Of a stretch of 64,000 bases of DNA, positions 1 through 8,460 are shown one piece after another. Source of the DNA: Rhizobium terrae (GTDB lineage: Bacteria > Pseudomonadota > Alphaproteobacteria > Rhizobiales > Rhizobiaceae); the NCBI RefSeq assembly GCF_003425685.1, contig NZ_QJKM01000018.1:42692-106691 (forward strand), written 5' to 3'. Each line of letters opens with the position of its first letter. Position 1 is the stretch's first letter. Made by a program: the position numbers and the translations under genes. The notes under the pieces are model-generated. The model saw only the letters and a program-made list of their open reading frames with translations. It searched no databases and was not told the DNA's origin.

Positions 1-819
1 AAGCCCGCAGCGGCCACGTGACAGCGCTGTTTCGATGCGCAGGTTGGATTCGACGAACGTGTCGTCGGCATCGCGGGCGCGCTTCACCTGCATGTAATAG
101 GCATAGAGAATGACGAGCAGAATGGCTGAAATGCCGGTGAAGATGGTGACGTTGAGCGAAACTTCGTGACGCCAGAAGAGATTGATGTTTTCCAGCGAAT
201 GCGCCGCGACGATCAGCGCGCCGTCGCTGCCGACCGGCTGGATGGCGGCATAGTGCGGGATCTCATCGAAATAGGTTTCGATCACGCTGCTGTTGTCGCC
301 GAACCGGCGGAGCGCGGCCATTTCCGGCAGGACGGAGGTGAGGCGCTGTCCCACAAAGCGGGAAACCTTGCCCCAGCCGCCGAAGACGCGCCCGCTTTCA
401 TCGACCAGCAGAATGAAAGCGCCGTCCTCCACGCGCTCCTTCGGGAGAATGGTGTTCAGCTGTGTTTCTGCAACACCGCGATCGGCGCTGGAAAACGTAC
501 CGGCATTTCCGGAAAACGCCGCCCGTGCCGCGGAGGCCATCAGGGCGGTCGATTGCTGCGCCGCATCTTCCATGCGGCCGTGCTCCGACATGATCCCGAG
601 GATTCGCGAGGCGGCGACGACGGCAAGAAACGCGATGATGAGGATCGGTATGGAGCGCTTGAGCACCAGTTCCACGCGCGGCACCTGCCGCGCTATGGGT
701 TTCAGGGAAAGCCGCGCCTCTTCGGGGAGGGAGCGCCCCAGGCCAACGAAGCTCGGAATTTTGAAACGCAACCGCCCCTCGGCCGCGGTTACCCGCTGCA
801 CGTCCGTCATCGTCTTCAT
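1..819 (-). CDS. Membrane sensor histidine kinase, N-terminal part (runs off left edge)
   Basis: An open frame of 273 codons starts at the ATG at 819, seven bases after a GAGGGAC ribosome binding site, and continues past the left edge with no stop. It has a hydrophobic segment at about residues 51-74, an extracytoplasmic stretch of about 145 residues, and a second membrane segment at about 222-243. A helical linker ends in RIETALSRGRCGL. From family knowledge that linker precedes PAS and histidine kinase domains in rhizobial sensor kinases, so kinase identity is inferred from the linker because the catalytic domains lie outside the window. A PAS diguanylate cyclase is the main alternative. 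Confidence 0.65.
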   Translation of the reverse strand, partial: MKTMTDVQRVTAAEGRLRFKIPSFVGLGRSLPEEARLSLKPIARQVPRVELVLKRSIPILIIAFLAVVAASRILGIMSEHGRMEDAAQQSTALMASAARAAFSGNAGTFSSADRGVAETQLNTILPKERVEDGAFILLVDESGRVFGGWGKVSRFVGQRLTSVLPEMAALRRFGDNSSVIETYFDEIPHYAAIQPVGSDGALIVAAHSLENINLFWRHEVSLNVTIFTGISAILLVILYAYYMQVKRARDADDTFVESNLRIETALSRGRCGL

Positions 820-1279
820 GTAGTCCCTCGTGGTGATTCGAGGCGCCGCTCGCCCGAATCTGACTTAATGAATCATTAGTGATTCTTCGTGTCCAGAGGG
901 TTGCTAATGTTTTTTTAACGGTTTGATTCGATTGCGAATCGGGCAGCAATCATGCCCATCGGCCTGTTTCGGCGATGCAACCATCCGCTCCCAAAGGTGG
1001 CAAATCACCCGCGCAAGGCAAGGACTCTGGCCCTGTGATAGGCGTTAAGGACAAGCGCATCGCGGACCAGGGACATATCCCTCATGAGACCCCTCTCTCA
1101 ATACGCAAAGCAACTGACGGCATAGGTGCGGCCGCCGTTTCGAGCGGTGACAGTGTCGCACCGCGGGGTTCTGCCGCCATGTTATTTGTCAATATGCGGA
1201 GCGGTTCTTCTGGTCGAAAAGGGCTGCCGGCGGGGAACCGGAGTCCCCACCGTCCGCGCGGGCGAGAGCGGCCTTCGCG
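820..1279. other. Intergenic region without a recognised gene
   Basis: About 460 bases separate the start of the sensor kinase from the end of the MFS gene. The left part is AT-rich and holds the presumed kinase promoter, and there is an inverted GATTCGattGCGAATC-like element near 926-941. Short frames here lack convincing ribosome binding sites or protein-like composition. No tRNA or other RNA was recognised. Confidence 0.5.
865..879. promoter_or_regulatory. CtrA-like site upstream of the sensor kinase
   Basis: The sequence reads TTAA, seven bases, then TTAG, one base off the TTAA-N7-TTAA consensus of the cell-cycle regulator CtrA. It lies 46-60 bases upstream of the kinase start at 819. 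Short AT-rich motifs arise by chance, so this is only a candidate. Confidence 0.25.
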
Positions 1280-2479
1280 TCAGACGGCCGGGCTTTCGAC
1301 GAGGCTGGTGCGCGTGGCGGCGATCGAAATCATCGCCAGCAGGATGACGACGGCGCCGTAGAGATAGGCGGTCATCGAGAGCCCGAGCACTGGCGCGGCA
1401 AGCCCGGCAACGATCGCGGGAATTGCAAATGCGAGATAGCTTTCCACCAGAAAGGCGGAGAGAAGTTCGGCCCGTTCGTGGCCCTCGGCGAGCGGCAGGA
1501 CGATCTTCAGGATGTTCGAAAAAATCGATCCGAGGCCAAGACCTGCGACGGCCGTGCCGAGGAAAAGAAGTAGGACCGTCTGTTCCTCCACGCCGGCAAG
1601 CGTGATCAGGACGCCGATGATCAGCCCCGCCGTCGCTGCGGACAGAACACGCTGCGGCGCAAACGCGCGGAAGGCGAAGACCGAGACCGTGGCGCTCAGC
1701 ATTGAGGTTGCGACGACCGCTCCGCCGATGAAGGGCGAGGTGATGCCGGTGGTGACCGCAACCAGAGACGGCATCAGCGAGAGATAAAAGCCGGCGAGCG
1801 CCCAGCCGGCGACATTGACCGGCGTGACCCTGATGAGTGGCCCGCGGGCACGGCGCGGCACGCTGATACGCGGCCGCATGGCGGCAAGCGCTCCGGGCCG
1901 TCTGGCGGCGGTTTCGGGCATGAAGGCGAGCGCGATGATGCCGGCGAGGGTCGCCACGAGCAGGACCGCATAGGTGAGGAATGTCGGCGCGGGTGCGAAA
2001 GCGACGAGCGTACCGCAAAGCAGCGTGCCGATCATCAGGCCGAGGAAGGCGGTGATGCTGTTGAGGATTGGCCCGTGCCGCTTGTTTGTGTCGAGGATCG
2101 TGGCGCCGAATGTCGGAAAGGCGATGCCGGTGGCAAAGCCCTGGACGATACGTCCCGCCATCAGCATGGGGCCGGAGTCGGCGAAGATGAAGATCACCAG
2201 CGCGGCGGCGTTGATGGCAAGGGCGGCGAGGATCAGCGGTCGGCGCCCGACATAGTCGGAAAGCCCGCCGAGCGTCAGAAGTACGGCGAGCAGGGCGAAG
2301 GCGTAGGAGCCGAAGATCAGCGTGATCATCGCCGACGGGAGGTGGAAGAGCTCCTGATAGAGGTGATAGAGCGGGGTCGGCGCGCTGCTGCAAACTGAAA
2401 TCAGCACTGCAAACACGAAGCTGTAGACCGTCATCCGGTGGGCAGACGGAGATGTGGCAGTGGGGAGGATGCTGTTCAT
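1280..2479 (-). CDS. MFS drug/metabolite exporter
   Basis: A 399-residue Major Facilitator Superfamily protein with about twelve hydrophobic segments. The loop between helices 2 and 3 carries the family signature GGLSDYVGRRPL, and the final residues are polar. The ATG at 2479 is preceded by AGGTGAG at good spacing; a GTG three codons upstream (2488) is possible but lies inside that ribosome binding site. It is divergent from a TetR regulator with an operator between them, the usual layout for a locally repressed efflux pump. The substrate cannot be read from sequence. A third of its length around residues 185-215 is a basic cytoplasmic loop. Confidence 0.85.
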   Translation of the reverse strand: MNSILPTATSPSAHRMTVYSFVFAVLISVCSSAPTPLYHLYQELFHLPSAMITLIFGSYAFALLAVLLTLGGLSDYVGRRPLILAALAINAAALVIFIFADSGPMLMAGRIVQGFATGIAFPTFGATILDTNKRHGPILNSITAFLGLMIGTLLCGTLVAFAPAPTFLTYAVLLVATLAGIIALAFMPETAARRPGALAAMRPRISVPRRARGPLIRVTPVNVAGWALAGFYLSLMPSLVAVTTGITSPFIGGAVVATSMLSATVSVFAFRAFAPQRVLSAATAGLIIGVLITLAGVEEQTVLLLFLGTAVAGLGLGSIFSNILKIVLPLAEGHERAELLSAFLVESYLAFAIPAIVAGLAAPVLGLSMTAYLYGAVVILLAMISIAATRTSLVESPAV

Positions 2480-2491
2480 AGGGCTCACCTA

Positions 2492-2510
2492 AACGCAAAT
2501 TTTTAGCGTT
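2492..2510. promoter_or_regulatory. Inverted repeat AACGC-N9-GCGTT before the MFS start
   Basis: AACGC and GCGTT form a five-base inverted repeat with nine bases between, directly upstream of the MFS ribosome binding site. It may be a second operator or a 5' UTR hairpin. The arms are short and the call is weak. Confidence 0.3.
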
Positions 2511-2522
2511 AGCGGCATGTAG

Positions 2523-2556
2523 TTGCATTCCCGCACTAATGCAATATCTTTGCATT
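2523..2556. promoter_or_regulatory. Triple half-site operator for the TetR regulator
   Basis: Three copies of one seven-base half-site lie in 34 bases: TTGCATT at 2523-2529, AATGCAA at 2538-2544 and TTGCATT at 2550-2556. The second and third form a perfect inverted repeat around five bases. TetR-family repressors bind such palindromes in divergent promoters, so binding by the product of the gene at 2600 is the natural inference. Confidence 0.6.
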
Positions 2557-2599
2557 AAAGAGATATTATTTTCCGGCAGGACGCCGGCAAGGAGAAAAA

Positions 2600-3151
2600 A
2601 TGGCCAGGGAGATGTTGCGGCAGGGCGGGAGGAGCGCCCGCATTCAGGCCGAAGTGCATCGCACGGTGCAGGAGCTTTTGAAAAGCATGGACCGCAGCGA
2701 GATCACTGTGCCGATGATCGCCGAGAAGGCAGGTGTCACGCCGTCGACGATCTACCGCCGCTGGGGCGATCTATCGGAACTTCTGGCGGACGTAGCCGTC
2801 GCCCGCATGCGGCCGATCGCCGATCCGGAGGACACGGGCGCGATGGCCTCCGATCTGGAGGCCTTCATCCTGCAATATGTGGAGGAAATGTCTTCAAGGG
2901 TGGGGCGCGCGCTGCTGGCCGACGTACTCGGAAGCCTGGAAAGCGATGCTCCTGTCAAATGCTGCCAATACACCTATCACCATCTGGAAACGCTGCGAGA
3001 AAGGGCCTTAGCGCGAGGCGAAACGCCCTTCGACATCGACAACGCAATCGACTTCGTCGTCGCACCGATCGTCTATCATATCCTGTTCGGCGACCGCGAG
3101 CTTGCGCCCGACTATTGCCGGGCGCTGGTCTCGCGTTTTTTTGTGAAGTGA
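2600..3151 (+). CDS. TetR-family transcriptional regulator
   Basis: A 183-residue protein whose N-terminal third is a TetR DNA-binding domain, with a helix-turn-helix at about residues 35-56 (ITVPMIAEKAGVTPSTIYRRW). The C-terminal two thirds are helical, as in TetR ligand-binding and dimerisation domains. The ATG follows AAGGAGA. It is divergent from the MFS exporter, and a palindromic operator lies in the 120-base gap, so it probably represses both itself and the pump until a ligand binds. The ligand is unknown. Confidence 0.88.
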   Translation: MAREMLRQGGRSARIQAEVHRTVQELLKSMDRSEITVPMIAEKAGVTPSTIYRRWGDLSELLADVAVARMRPIADPEDTGAMASDLEAFILQYVEEMSSRVGRALLADVLGSLESDAPVKCCQYTYHHLETLRERALARGETPFDIDNAIDFVVAPIVYHILFGDRELAPDYCRALVSRFFVK

Positions 3152-3165
3152 TCCCGCCGAGGCCG

Positions 3166-3630
3166 CTACGCATCCGCTGACGACAGCCTGGATGCGAGGC
3201 GGAAATCACGCGGACCCAAAAGGCGTCCGTCGGCCGCCTTAACCTGCAGCGCCTTGATCGGCGCGCCGTCGATCGTGTCCACCATTTCGGTATCCATCTC
3301 ACCCGGTTCGAAACAGTTTTCCTCTCCCCACTGCCACAAAGCGACAAGCACAGTATAGAGCTTCTCGCCTTTCGGCGTCAGGACGTAGCGAGGGCTCGAG
3401 AGGGAATCCGGATGGGCTTCGATGGCAAAAATCCCTTGCTGGACGAGCTTTTTCAGTCTTGCCGATAGGATGTTCTTGGCAAGACCGAGATTCTTATGGA
3501 ATTCGCCGAAACGCTGATACCCGCGGAATGCATCCCGGACGATCAGAAGCGTCCACCAGTCCCCAACGACCTGGAGACTGCGTGCGATGCCGCAATTGGC
3601 TCCTTCCAGATTGATTTTCCTTCCCTTCAT
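3166..3630 (-). CDS. HxlR-family winged-helix regulator
   Basis: A 154-residue HxlR-type regulator. The N-terminal Cys13 in the ANCGIARSL segment, followed by the VVGDWWTLLIVRDAFRG helix and the RFGEFHKNLGLAKNILSARLK recognition region, is typical of the family. The C-terminal 45 residues extend beyond the usual roughly 110-residue core. The ATG at 3630 has GGAG eight bases upstream; an in-frame ATG at 3660 lacks a ribosome binding site. A seven-base palindrome lies just upstream, and the gene is divergent from an unknown protein that it may control. HxlR members often sense electrophiles or oxidation through the N-terminal cysteine, but no ligand is evident here. Confidence 0.85.
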   Translation of the reverse strand: MKGRKINLEGANCGIARSLQVVGDWWTLLIVRDAFRGYQRFGEFHKNLGLAKNILSARLKKLVQQGIFAIEAHPDSLSSPRYVLTPKGEKLYTVLVALWQWGEENCFEPGEMDTEMVDTIDGAPIKALQVKAADGRLLGPRDFRLASRLSSADA

Positions 3631-3659
3631 CCGGCGTTCTCCGAGATATGAGGATGACA

Positions 3660-3675
3660 TGCAACCAAGGTTGCA
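3660..3675. promoter_or_regulatory. Palindromic operator between the HxlR gene and its divergent neighbour
   Basis: TGCAACC and GGTTGCA form a perfect seven-base inverted repeat around AA. It lies 30 bases upstream of the HxlR start and about 80 upstream of the divergent gene. Its position and symmetry fit an autoregulatory HxlR site. Confidence 0.55.
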
Positions 3676-3756
3676 AATTTAAACCGAATGAGATTACATG
3701 TCGATGGGTTTCAAAATTAAACCGAAGGCTGTCTGCTGTTGAAGGAGAAGACGGAC

Positions 3757-4476
3757 ATGAGCGATTTGCTGGAACTTGCCGTTGCGGCGCATGGCGGTTG
3801 GGACCGTTGGCGCGAGGTCAAGAAGCTGACGGCCCGGATTTCCGTCGCCGGAACGATGTGGCATCTCAAGGGTTGGGCGGGTGTCTTTTCGGACGTCGCC
3901 GTTTCGATCGATCCGCATCGCCAACATGCCGAGTTTTGGCCGTTCATCAAGGCGGGCCATCACAGCGAATATGAGCCTGCCCGGACGGCCATCCTCGGTG
4001 ATCGGTGTGAGGTGCTCCAAGCGCGGGAGCAGCCGCGGCTGGCTTTCCAGGGGCACGTGATCCAGACCCCCTGGGATGCACAGCACCTGGCCTATTTTTC
4101 GGGATATGCGATGTGGACGTATCTGACGACGCCGTTCCTCTTCGGGCTGCCCGGTTTCATTGTCGAGGAAATAGAGCCCTGGGACGAACACGCGGAAATC
4201 TGGCGACGGCTGAAGGTGACCTTCCCGCCGAGTGTCGCCAGCCATTCCACCGAACAGATCTTTTATTTTGATGCAGGCGGAAATCTGCGCCGGCACGACT
4301 ACAGCGTCGAGATCATGGGCGGGACGTCCAGCGCCAACTATGCGACCGAGCCCAGGACCTTCGGCGGCCTCGTCTTCCCCACCAAACGCCGCGTTTATTC
4401 CATCGGTCCGGACAACCGGCCCATCCTAGACCGCGTTGCAGTCGCCATCGACATCAACGGAATCGATGTAGAATAG
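3757..4476 (+). CDS. Conserved-type protein of unknown function, divergent from HxlR
   Basis: A 239-residue protein starting at the ATG at 3757 after a strong AAGGAGA. I do not recognise its family. No signal peptide or membrane segment is clear. It begins with a helical LLELAVAAHGGWDRWREVKKL segment, then alternates strand-like stretches rich in aromatic residues, with PRTFGGLVFPTKRRVYSI near residue 205. The overall look recalls beta-rich proteins of the LolA/outer-membrane-lipoprotein-sorting fold but lacks a secretion signal. Its placement opposite an HxlR regulator with a shared palindrome suggests induction by a small molecule. Confidence 0.7.
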   Translation: MSDLLELAVAAHGGWDRWREVKKLTARISVAGTMWHLKGWAGVFSDVAVSIDPHRQHAEFWPFIKAGHHSEYEPARTAILGDRCEVLQAREQPRLAFQGHVIQTPWDAQHLAYFSGYAMWTYLTTPFLFGLPGFIVEEIEPWDEHAEIWRRLKVTFPPSVASHSTEQIFYFDAGGNLRRHDYSVEIMGGTSSANYATEPRTFGGLVFPTKRRVYSIGPDNRPILDRVAVAIDINGIDVE

Positions 4477-4491
4477 CCGGAGGCCCCAGGG

Positions 4492-7140
4492 TCACCCCTT
4501 CAGCATGCGCTCGACGATATCGCGCACGTCGGTCGAGAGCGCTTCTGCTCGTTCGATCGTCGAAAGAGCCGAGCGGGCATGATCGGCGCGCTGCGTCTCC
4601 AGCGACCGCCAGGACCGCATCGAGGTGAGGATGCGGGCTGCAAGCTGCGGGTTCTTGGGATCGATCGAGAGAATCTGTTCGGCCAGGAAGCGGTAGCCCT
4701 CGCCGTCGGCACGGTTGAAGCCGGTCGGGTTGGCAAAGGCGAAGGTGCCGATCAGCGAGCGGACGCGGTTCGGATTGGTGGCGACGAAACGTGCGTTCTC
4801 CATCAGCGCCTTGACGCGGGCGAGCGCGCCGACCCCCGGAATGGTCGCCTGGATCGAGAACCACTTGTCGATGACCAGCGCATTGCCGTCGAACCGCTTC
4901 AGGAACGTGTCGAGCGCCCCGGTGGCTTCGACCGAATCCGGGAAGCGATGCGCCAGCAGCGTCAGCGCCTGCGCCAGGTCGGTCATGTTGTCGGCCGCCG
5001 CGAAGGCTTCCGCTGCACGGGCGGGCGTTCCCTCCGCATAGCTCAGGTAGGTGAGGGCGCTGTTGCGCAAGGCCCGCTTGCCGGCGCTTGCCGCATCCGG
5101 CGTATAGGGACCTGCGACTTTCATCTCCTCGAAGAGCGCCAGGAATGTCTTTTCTCCGGCCTTGGCGATCGCCGCAAGGATGGCATTCCGTCCTGCATGG
5201 ATCGCATCGGGGTCGTTGTTGGAGCCGAGCTCGCGGGCGATGTCGGCTTCGCTCGGCAGCGTCAGCGCCTGGGCGCGAAAAGCGGGCTCCAACGCTTCAT
5301 TGGCAGCCGCTTCGAGAAGGGCCGAGATCAGGGCAGGATCACAGGTGATTTCCTTGCCTTCACGTGCATCGCGGGCCGCCTGCATGAGGTTCGGGATCGC
5401 AAGGTCGGTGAGCGCCTGCCAGCGGGCGAAGAGATCCGTGTCGTGGCGGGCGATATGGGCAAGATCGGCCGGTGTCTGGTCGAGATGCAGGTTGATCGGC
5501 GCCGAGAAGGAGCGGTTGAGCGACAGGACCGGACGGGACGAGATGCCCGAGAAGGTGAATGTCTGCTTGCGCTCGGTCAGATGCAGCACGTCGCCGGTCA
5601 CTTCCCCGCCCTTGACCGCGGTCGGTGCGGCGGGCGAGCCGTTGTCGAGGATCAGCGAGAAGGAGAGCGGAATGTGCATAGGCTCCTTGGCCGACTGGCC
5701 GGGCGTTGCCGGGATCATCTGTTCCAGCGACAGCGTGAACGTGCCGTTTGCCTGATCGTAGTCGCTCGAAACGGTGACGAGCGGCGTGCCGGCCTGGTGG
5801 TACCAGAGCGAAAATTGCGTGAGGTCACGACCACTTGCATCTTCGAAGCACTTGACGAAGTCCTCGACCGTCGCGGCCTGCCCGTCATGACGCTCGAAAT
5901 AGAGATCCATCCCCGCCTTGAAATCCTTCGCGCCGAGCAGCGTGGCGATCATGCGGGTGACTTCGGAACCCTTTTCGTAGACGGTCGTCGTGTAGAAATT
6001 GTTGATCTCGCGGTATTTCGTCGGGCGGACGGGATGCGCGAGCGGCCCGCCATCCTCCGGGAACTGTTCCGATTTCAGGTGCCGCACCTCAGCGATGCGC
6101 TTCACCGGGCGGGAGCGCTGGTCGGCCGAGAATTCATGGTCGCGATAGACGGTCAGGCCTTCCTTGAGGCAGAGCTGGAACCAGTCGCGGCAGGTGATGC
6201 GGTTGCCGGTCCAGTTATGGAAATATTCGTGGGCGATGATCGCCTCGATATTCGCATAGTCCTGATCGGTCGCCGTTTCCGGATCGGCGAGCACGTATTT
6301 GTCGTTGAAGATATTGAGACCCTTGTTCTCCATCGCCCCCATGTTGAAGTCGGAGACGGCGACGATCATGAAGATGTCGAGGTCATATTCGCGGCCGAAC
6401 CGCTCCTCGTCCCACTTCATCGAGCGCTTCAGCGCGTCCATCGCGTAAGCCGCGCGGGCTTCCTTGCCGTGCTCCACATAGATCTTCAGCGCCACTTCGC
6501 GTTCGGACATGGTGACGAACGTGTCTTCCACGACGCCGAGATCGCCGGCGACCAGCGCGAAGAGGTAGCTCGGCTTCGGATGCGGATCGAACCAGGCGGC
6601 AAATGCGCGGCCTTCGTCATATCCGGCGCCGCCGAGGAAGTTGCCGTTCGACAGCATGACCGGGTTGGCGGCCTTGTCGCCGATGATGGTGACCGTATAA
6701 GGCGCCAGCACGTCCGGCCGGTCGGGGAAATAGGTGATGCGGCGAAAGCCTTCCGCCTCGCACTGGGTGCAGTAGACCCCGTTGGTGCGGTAAAGACCCA
6801 TCAGCTGCGTATTGGCTTCCGGGTTGATATAGGTGGTGACGGTAATCTCGAAAGGCGTCTCCGCCGGTAGGTCGCGGATCGTCAGCTTTTCCGGCGTGAC
6901 CTCGTATTGGCTGGTTGGCACCTCGTTCTGGTCGAACAGCAGGCCTGAAAGCGTCAGTTCGTCACCGTCGAGCACCAGCGGCGCCGACGGATCGACGCCT
7001 TCGCGCCGATGGAATATGAGCCGGGCATCCACCTTGGTATTGGTGGGATCGAGCTCGAAGGTCAGATCGACGCGTTCCAGGACGAAATCTGTCGGGCGGT
7101 AATCTGCCAGATGAACGATCTGGCCCGTATCTGTTCGCAT
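4492..7140 (-). CDS. pepN: Aminopeptidase N (M1 zinc metallopeptidase)
   Basis: An 882-residue PepN, close to the usual size of the bacterial enzyme (E. coli 870). It removes N-terminal amino acids from peptides in the cytoplasm. The substrate-binding GAMEN motif is at residues 268-272, the zinc-binding HEYFH at 304-308 and the third zinc ligand Glu327 in LKEGLTVYRD. The C-terminal half is the helical ERAP1-like/DUF3458 region. The ATG at 7140 is preceded by CAGGAAG; the frame stays open 31 codons further upstream, but that extension is not protein-like. It is probably transcribed alone. Confidence 0.97.
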   Translation of the reverse strand: MRTDTGQIVHLADYRPTDFVLERVDLTFELDPTNTKVDARLIFHRREGVDPSAPLVLDGDELTLSGLLFDQNEVPTSQYEVTPEKLTIRDLPAETPFEITVTTYINPEANTQLMGLYRTNGVYCTQCEAEGFRRITYFPDRPDVLAPYTVTIIGDKAANPVMLSNGNFLGGAGYDEGRAFAAWFDPHPKPSYLFALVAGDLGVVEDTFVTMSEREVALKIYVEHGKEARAAYAMDALKRSMKWDEERFGREYDLDIFMIVAVSDFNMGAMENKGLNIFNDKYVLADPETATDQDYANIEAIIAHEYFHNWTGNRITCRDWFQLCLKEGLTVYRDHEFSADQRSRPVKRIAEVRHLKSEQFPEDGGPLAHPVRPTKYREINNFYTTTVYEKGSEVTRMIATLLGAKDFKAGMDLYFERHDGQAATVEDFVKCFEDASGRDLTQFSLWYHQAGTPLVTVSSDYDQANGTFTLSLEQMIPATPGQSAKEPMHIPLSFSLILDNGSPAAPTAVKGGEVTGDVLHLTERKQTFTFSGISSRPVLSLNRSFSAPINLHLDQTPADLAHIARHDTDLFARWQALTDLAIPNLMQAARDAREGKEITCDPALISALLEAAANEALEPAFRAQALTLPSEADIARELGSNNDPDAIHAGRNAILAAIAKAGEKTFLALFEEMKVAGPYTPDAASAGKRALRNSALTYLSYAEGTPARAAEAFAAADNMTDLAQALTLLAHRFPDSVEATGALDTFLKRFDGNALVIDKWFSIQATIPGVGALARVKALMENARFVATNPNRVRSLIGTFAFANPTGFNRADGEGYRFLAEQILSIDPKNPQLAARILTSMRSWRSLETQRADHARSALSTIERAEALSTDVRDIVERMLKG

Positions 7141-7451
7141 GTTGCTTCCTGAAACCGGCTCTTCGAATGGGCATTGGGAGCGCTCGCATTGCTGCCTGAA
7201 AGCCCTCCACCGTTGCCGCGGGGATAATTGCACGCAATGCTAAACGATTGTTGAAACTTTGGCTAAATTAAACCTCATTTTGTTCTTGTATATTTCGCGA
7301 AACTTTTCCGCGGGTCACCGATATTGATCGACCTATCACCAGTTTTGATCCCGCTCACAGCACTTTTCCGTTACTGTGCCGACAAACTGAATCCTCCCCT
7401 CCCATGTTAGGCTTCGTTTCGAATGCAGCCTGAGATTCCAATGAGTTGTTG
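7141..7451. other. Divergent promoter region between pepN and the EamA permease gene
   Basis: About 310 bases between divergent starts. The middle (about 7235-7310) is notably AT-rich against the high-GC background and probably carries both promoters. No RNA gene, repeat or strong palindrome was recognised. Confidence 0.4.
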
Positions 7452-8390
7452 ATGGCTGCCGATGCCCTGAATCCCCTGCGGGGGATCCTGTTCAAGGTCA
7501 CCTCCGTGGTGGTCTTCGTGATGATGCAGACCTGCATCAAATCCGCAGGCCCCGACATCCCGGCCGGCCAGATTACCTTCTACCGCTCCGCCTTCGCCAT
7601 CGTGCCGATCATCATCTATCTGGCCTATCTCGGCGAACTCAACGGCGCCTTCCGCACCGCAAGCCCGTTCGGGCACCTGAAGCGCGGCTTTCTCGGCATC
7701 ATGTCGATGATGTTCGGCTTCTACGGTCTCGTCCACCTGCCGATGCCGGATGCGATCGCGATCGGTTATTCCTCGCCGCTGCTTGCGGTGGTCTTCGCCG
7801 CCATCTTCCTCAAGGAAACGGTGCGCATCTACCGCTGGACCGCCGTCGTGGTCGGCATGATCGGCGTGGTGATCATCTCCTGGCCGAAACTCACGATGTT
7901 CGAAGAAGGCGGCATGGGGTCGGAACAGGCCATGGGGGCGGCCGCCGTCATCATGTCGGCCGTGCTCGCCGGTTTTGCGATGATCCAGACGAGACAACTG
8001 GTGCGCACCGAAAAGACCGCGACGATCGTCATGTATTTCTCTTTGAGCGGTGCCGTCTTTTCTTTGGCAAGCCTGCCCTTCGGTTGGGCCAGCTTGGACC
8101 TTGCGGAAGCGCTGTACCTGATCGGCGCCGGCATCTGCGGCGGGGTCGGCCAGATCCTGCTGACCGAAAGCTATCGCCACGCCGACGTCTCGACGGTCGC
8201 GCCGTTCGAATATACCTCGATCCTGCTCGGGATCGGCATCGCCTATGTGCTATTTGCGGATGTGCCGACACCGCCCATGCTGATCGGCACGGCGATCACG
8301 GTTTCGGCGGGGATATTCATCATCTACCGGGAGCACCAGCTCGGGCTGGAGCGGAAGGCGGCGCGCAAGGCCTCGCCGCCGGGGGCGTGA
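7452..8390 (+). CDS. EamA/DMT-family permease
   Basis: A 312-residue inner-membrane protein with about ten hydrophobic segments arranged as two EamA repeats (about residues 8-145 and 155-290). The first repeat has the typical FYRSAFAIVPI and SSPLLAVVFAAIFLKE segments, and the second has FEYTSILLGIGIAYVLFADVP. Such proteins export or import amino acids, nucleosides or other metabolites; the substrate is not predictable. The ATG at 7452 is used although upstream TTG codons are in frame, and the ribosome binding site is weak. It is divergent from pepN. Confidence 0.9.
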   Translation: MAADALNPLRGILFKVTSVVVFVMMQTCIKSAGPDIPAGQITFYRSAFAIVPIIIYLAYLGELNGAFRTASPFGHLKRGFLGIMSMMFGFYGLVHLPMPDAIAIGYSSPLLAVVFAAIFLKETVRIYRWTAVVVGMIGVVIISWPKLTMFEEGGMGSEQAMGAAAVIMSAVLAGFAMIQTRQLVRTEKTATIVMYFSLSGAVFSLASLPFGWASLDLAEALYLIGAGICGGVGQILLTESYRHADVSTVAPFEYTSILLGIGIAYVLFADVPTPPMLIGTAITVSAGIFIIYREHQLGLERKAARKASPPGA

Positions 8391-8460
8391 GCCATGATGG
8401 CAAGGTTGGCCCGCCACGCTGGAGCCTGTGTGACGAGAAGTCGTATCTATCGCCGGACCA

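Noticed and set aside
4579..6870. A 763-codon open frame on the plus strand
   Set aside because: It is antisense to pepN, arginine/glycine/valine-rich and without domain-like segments; a shadow frame of high-GC coding sequence.
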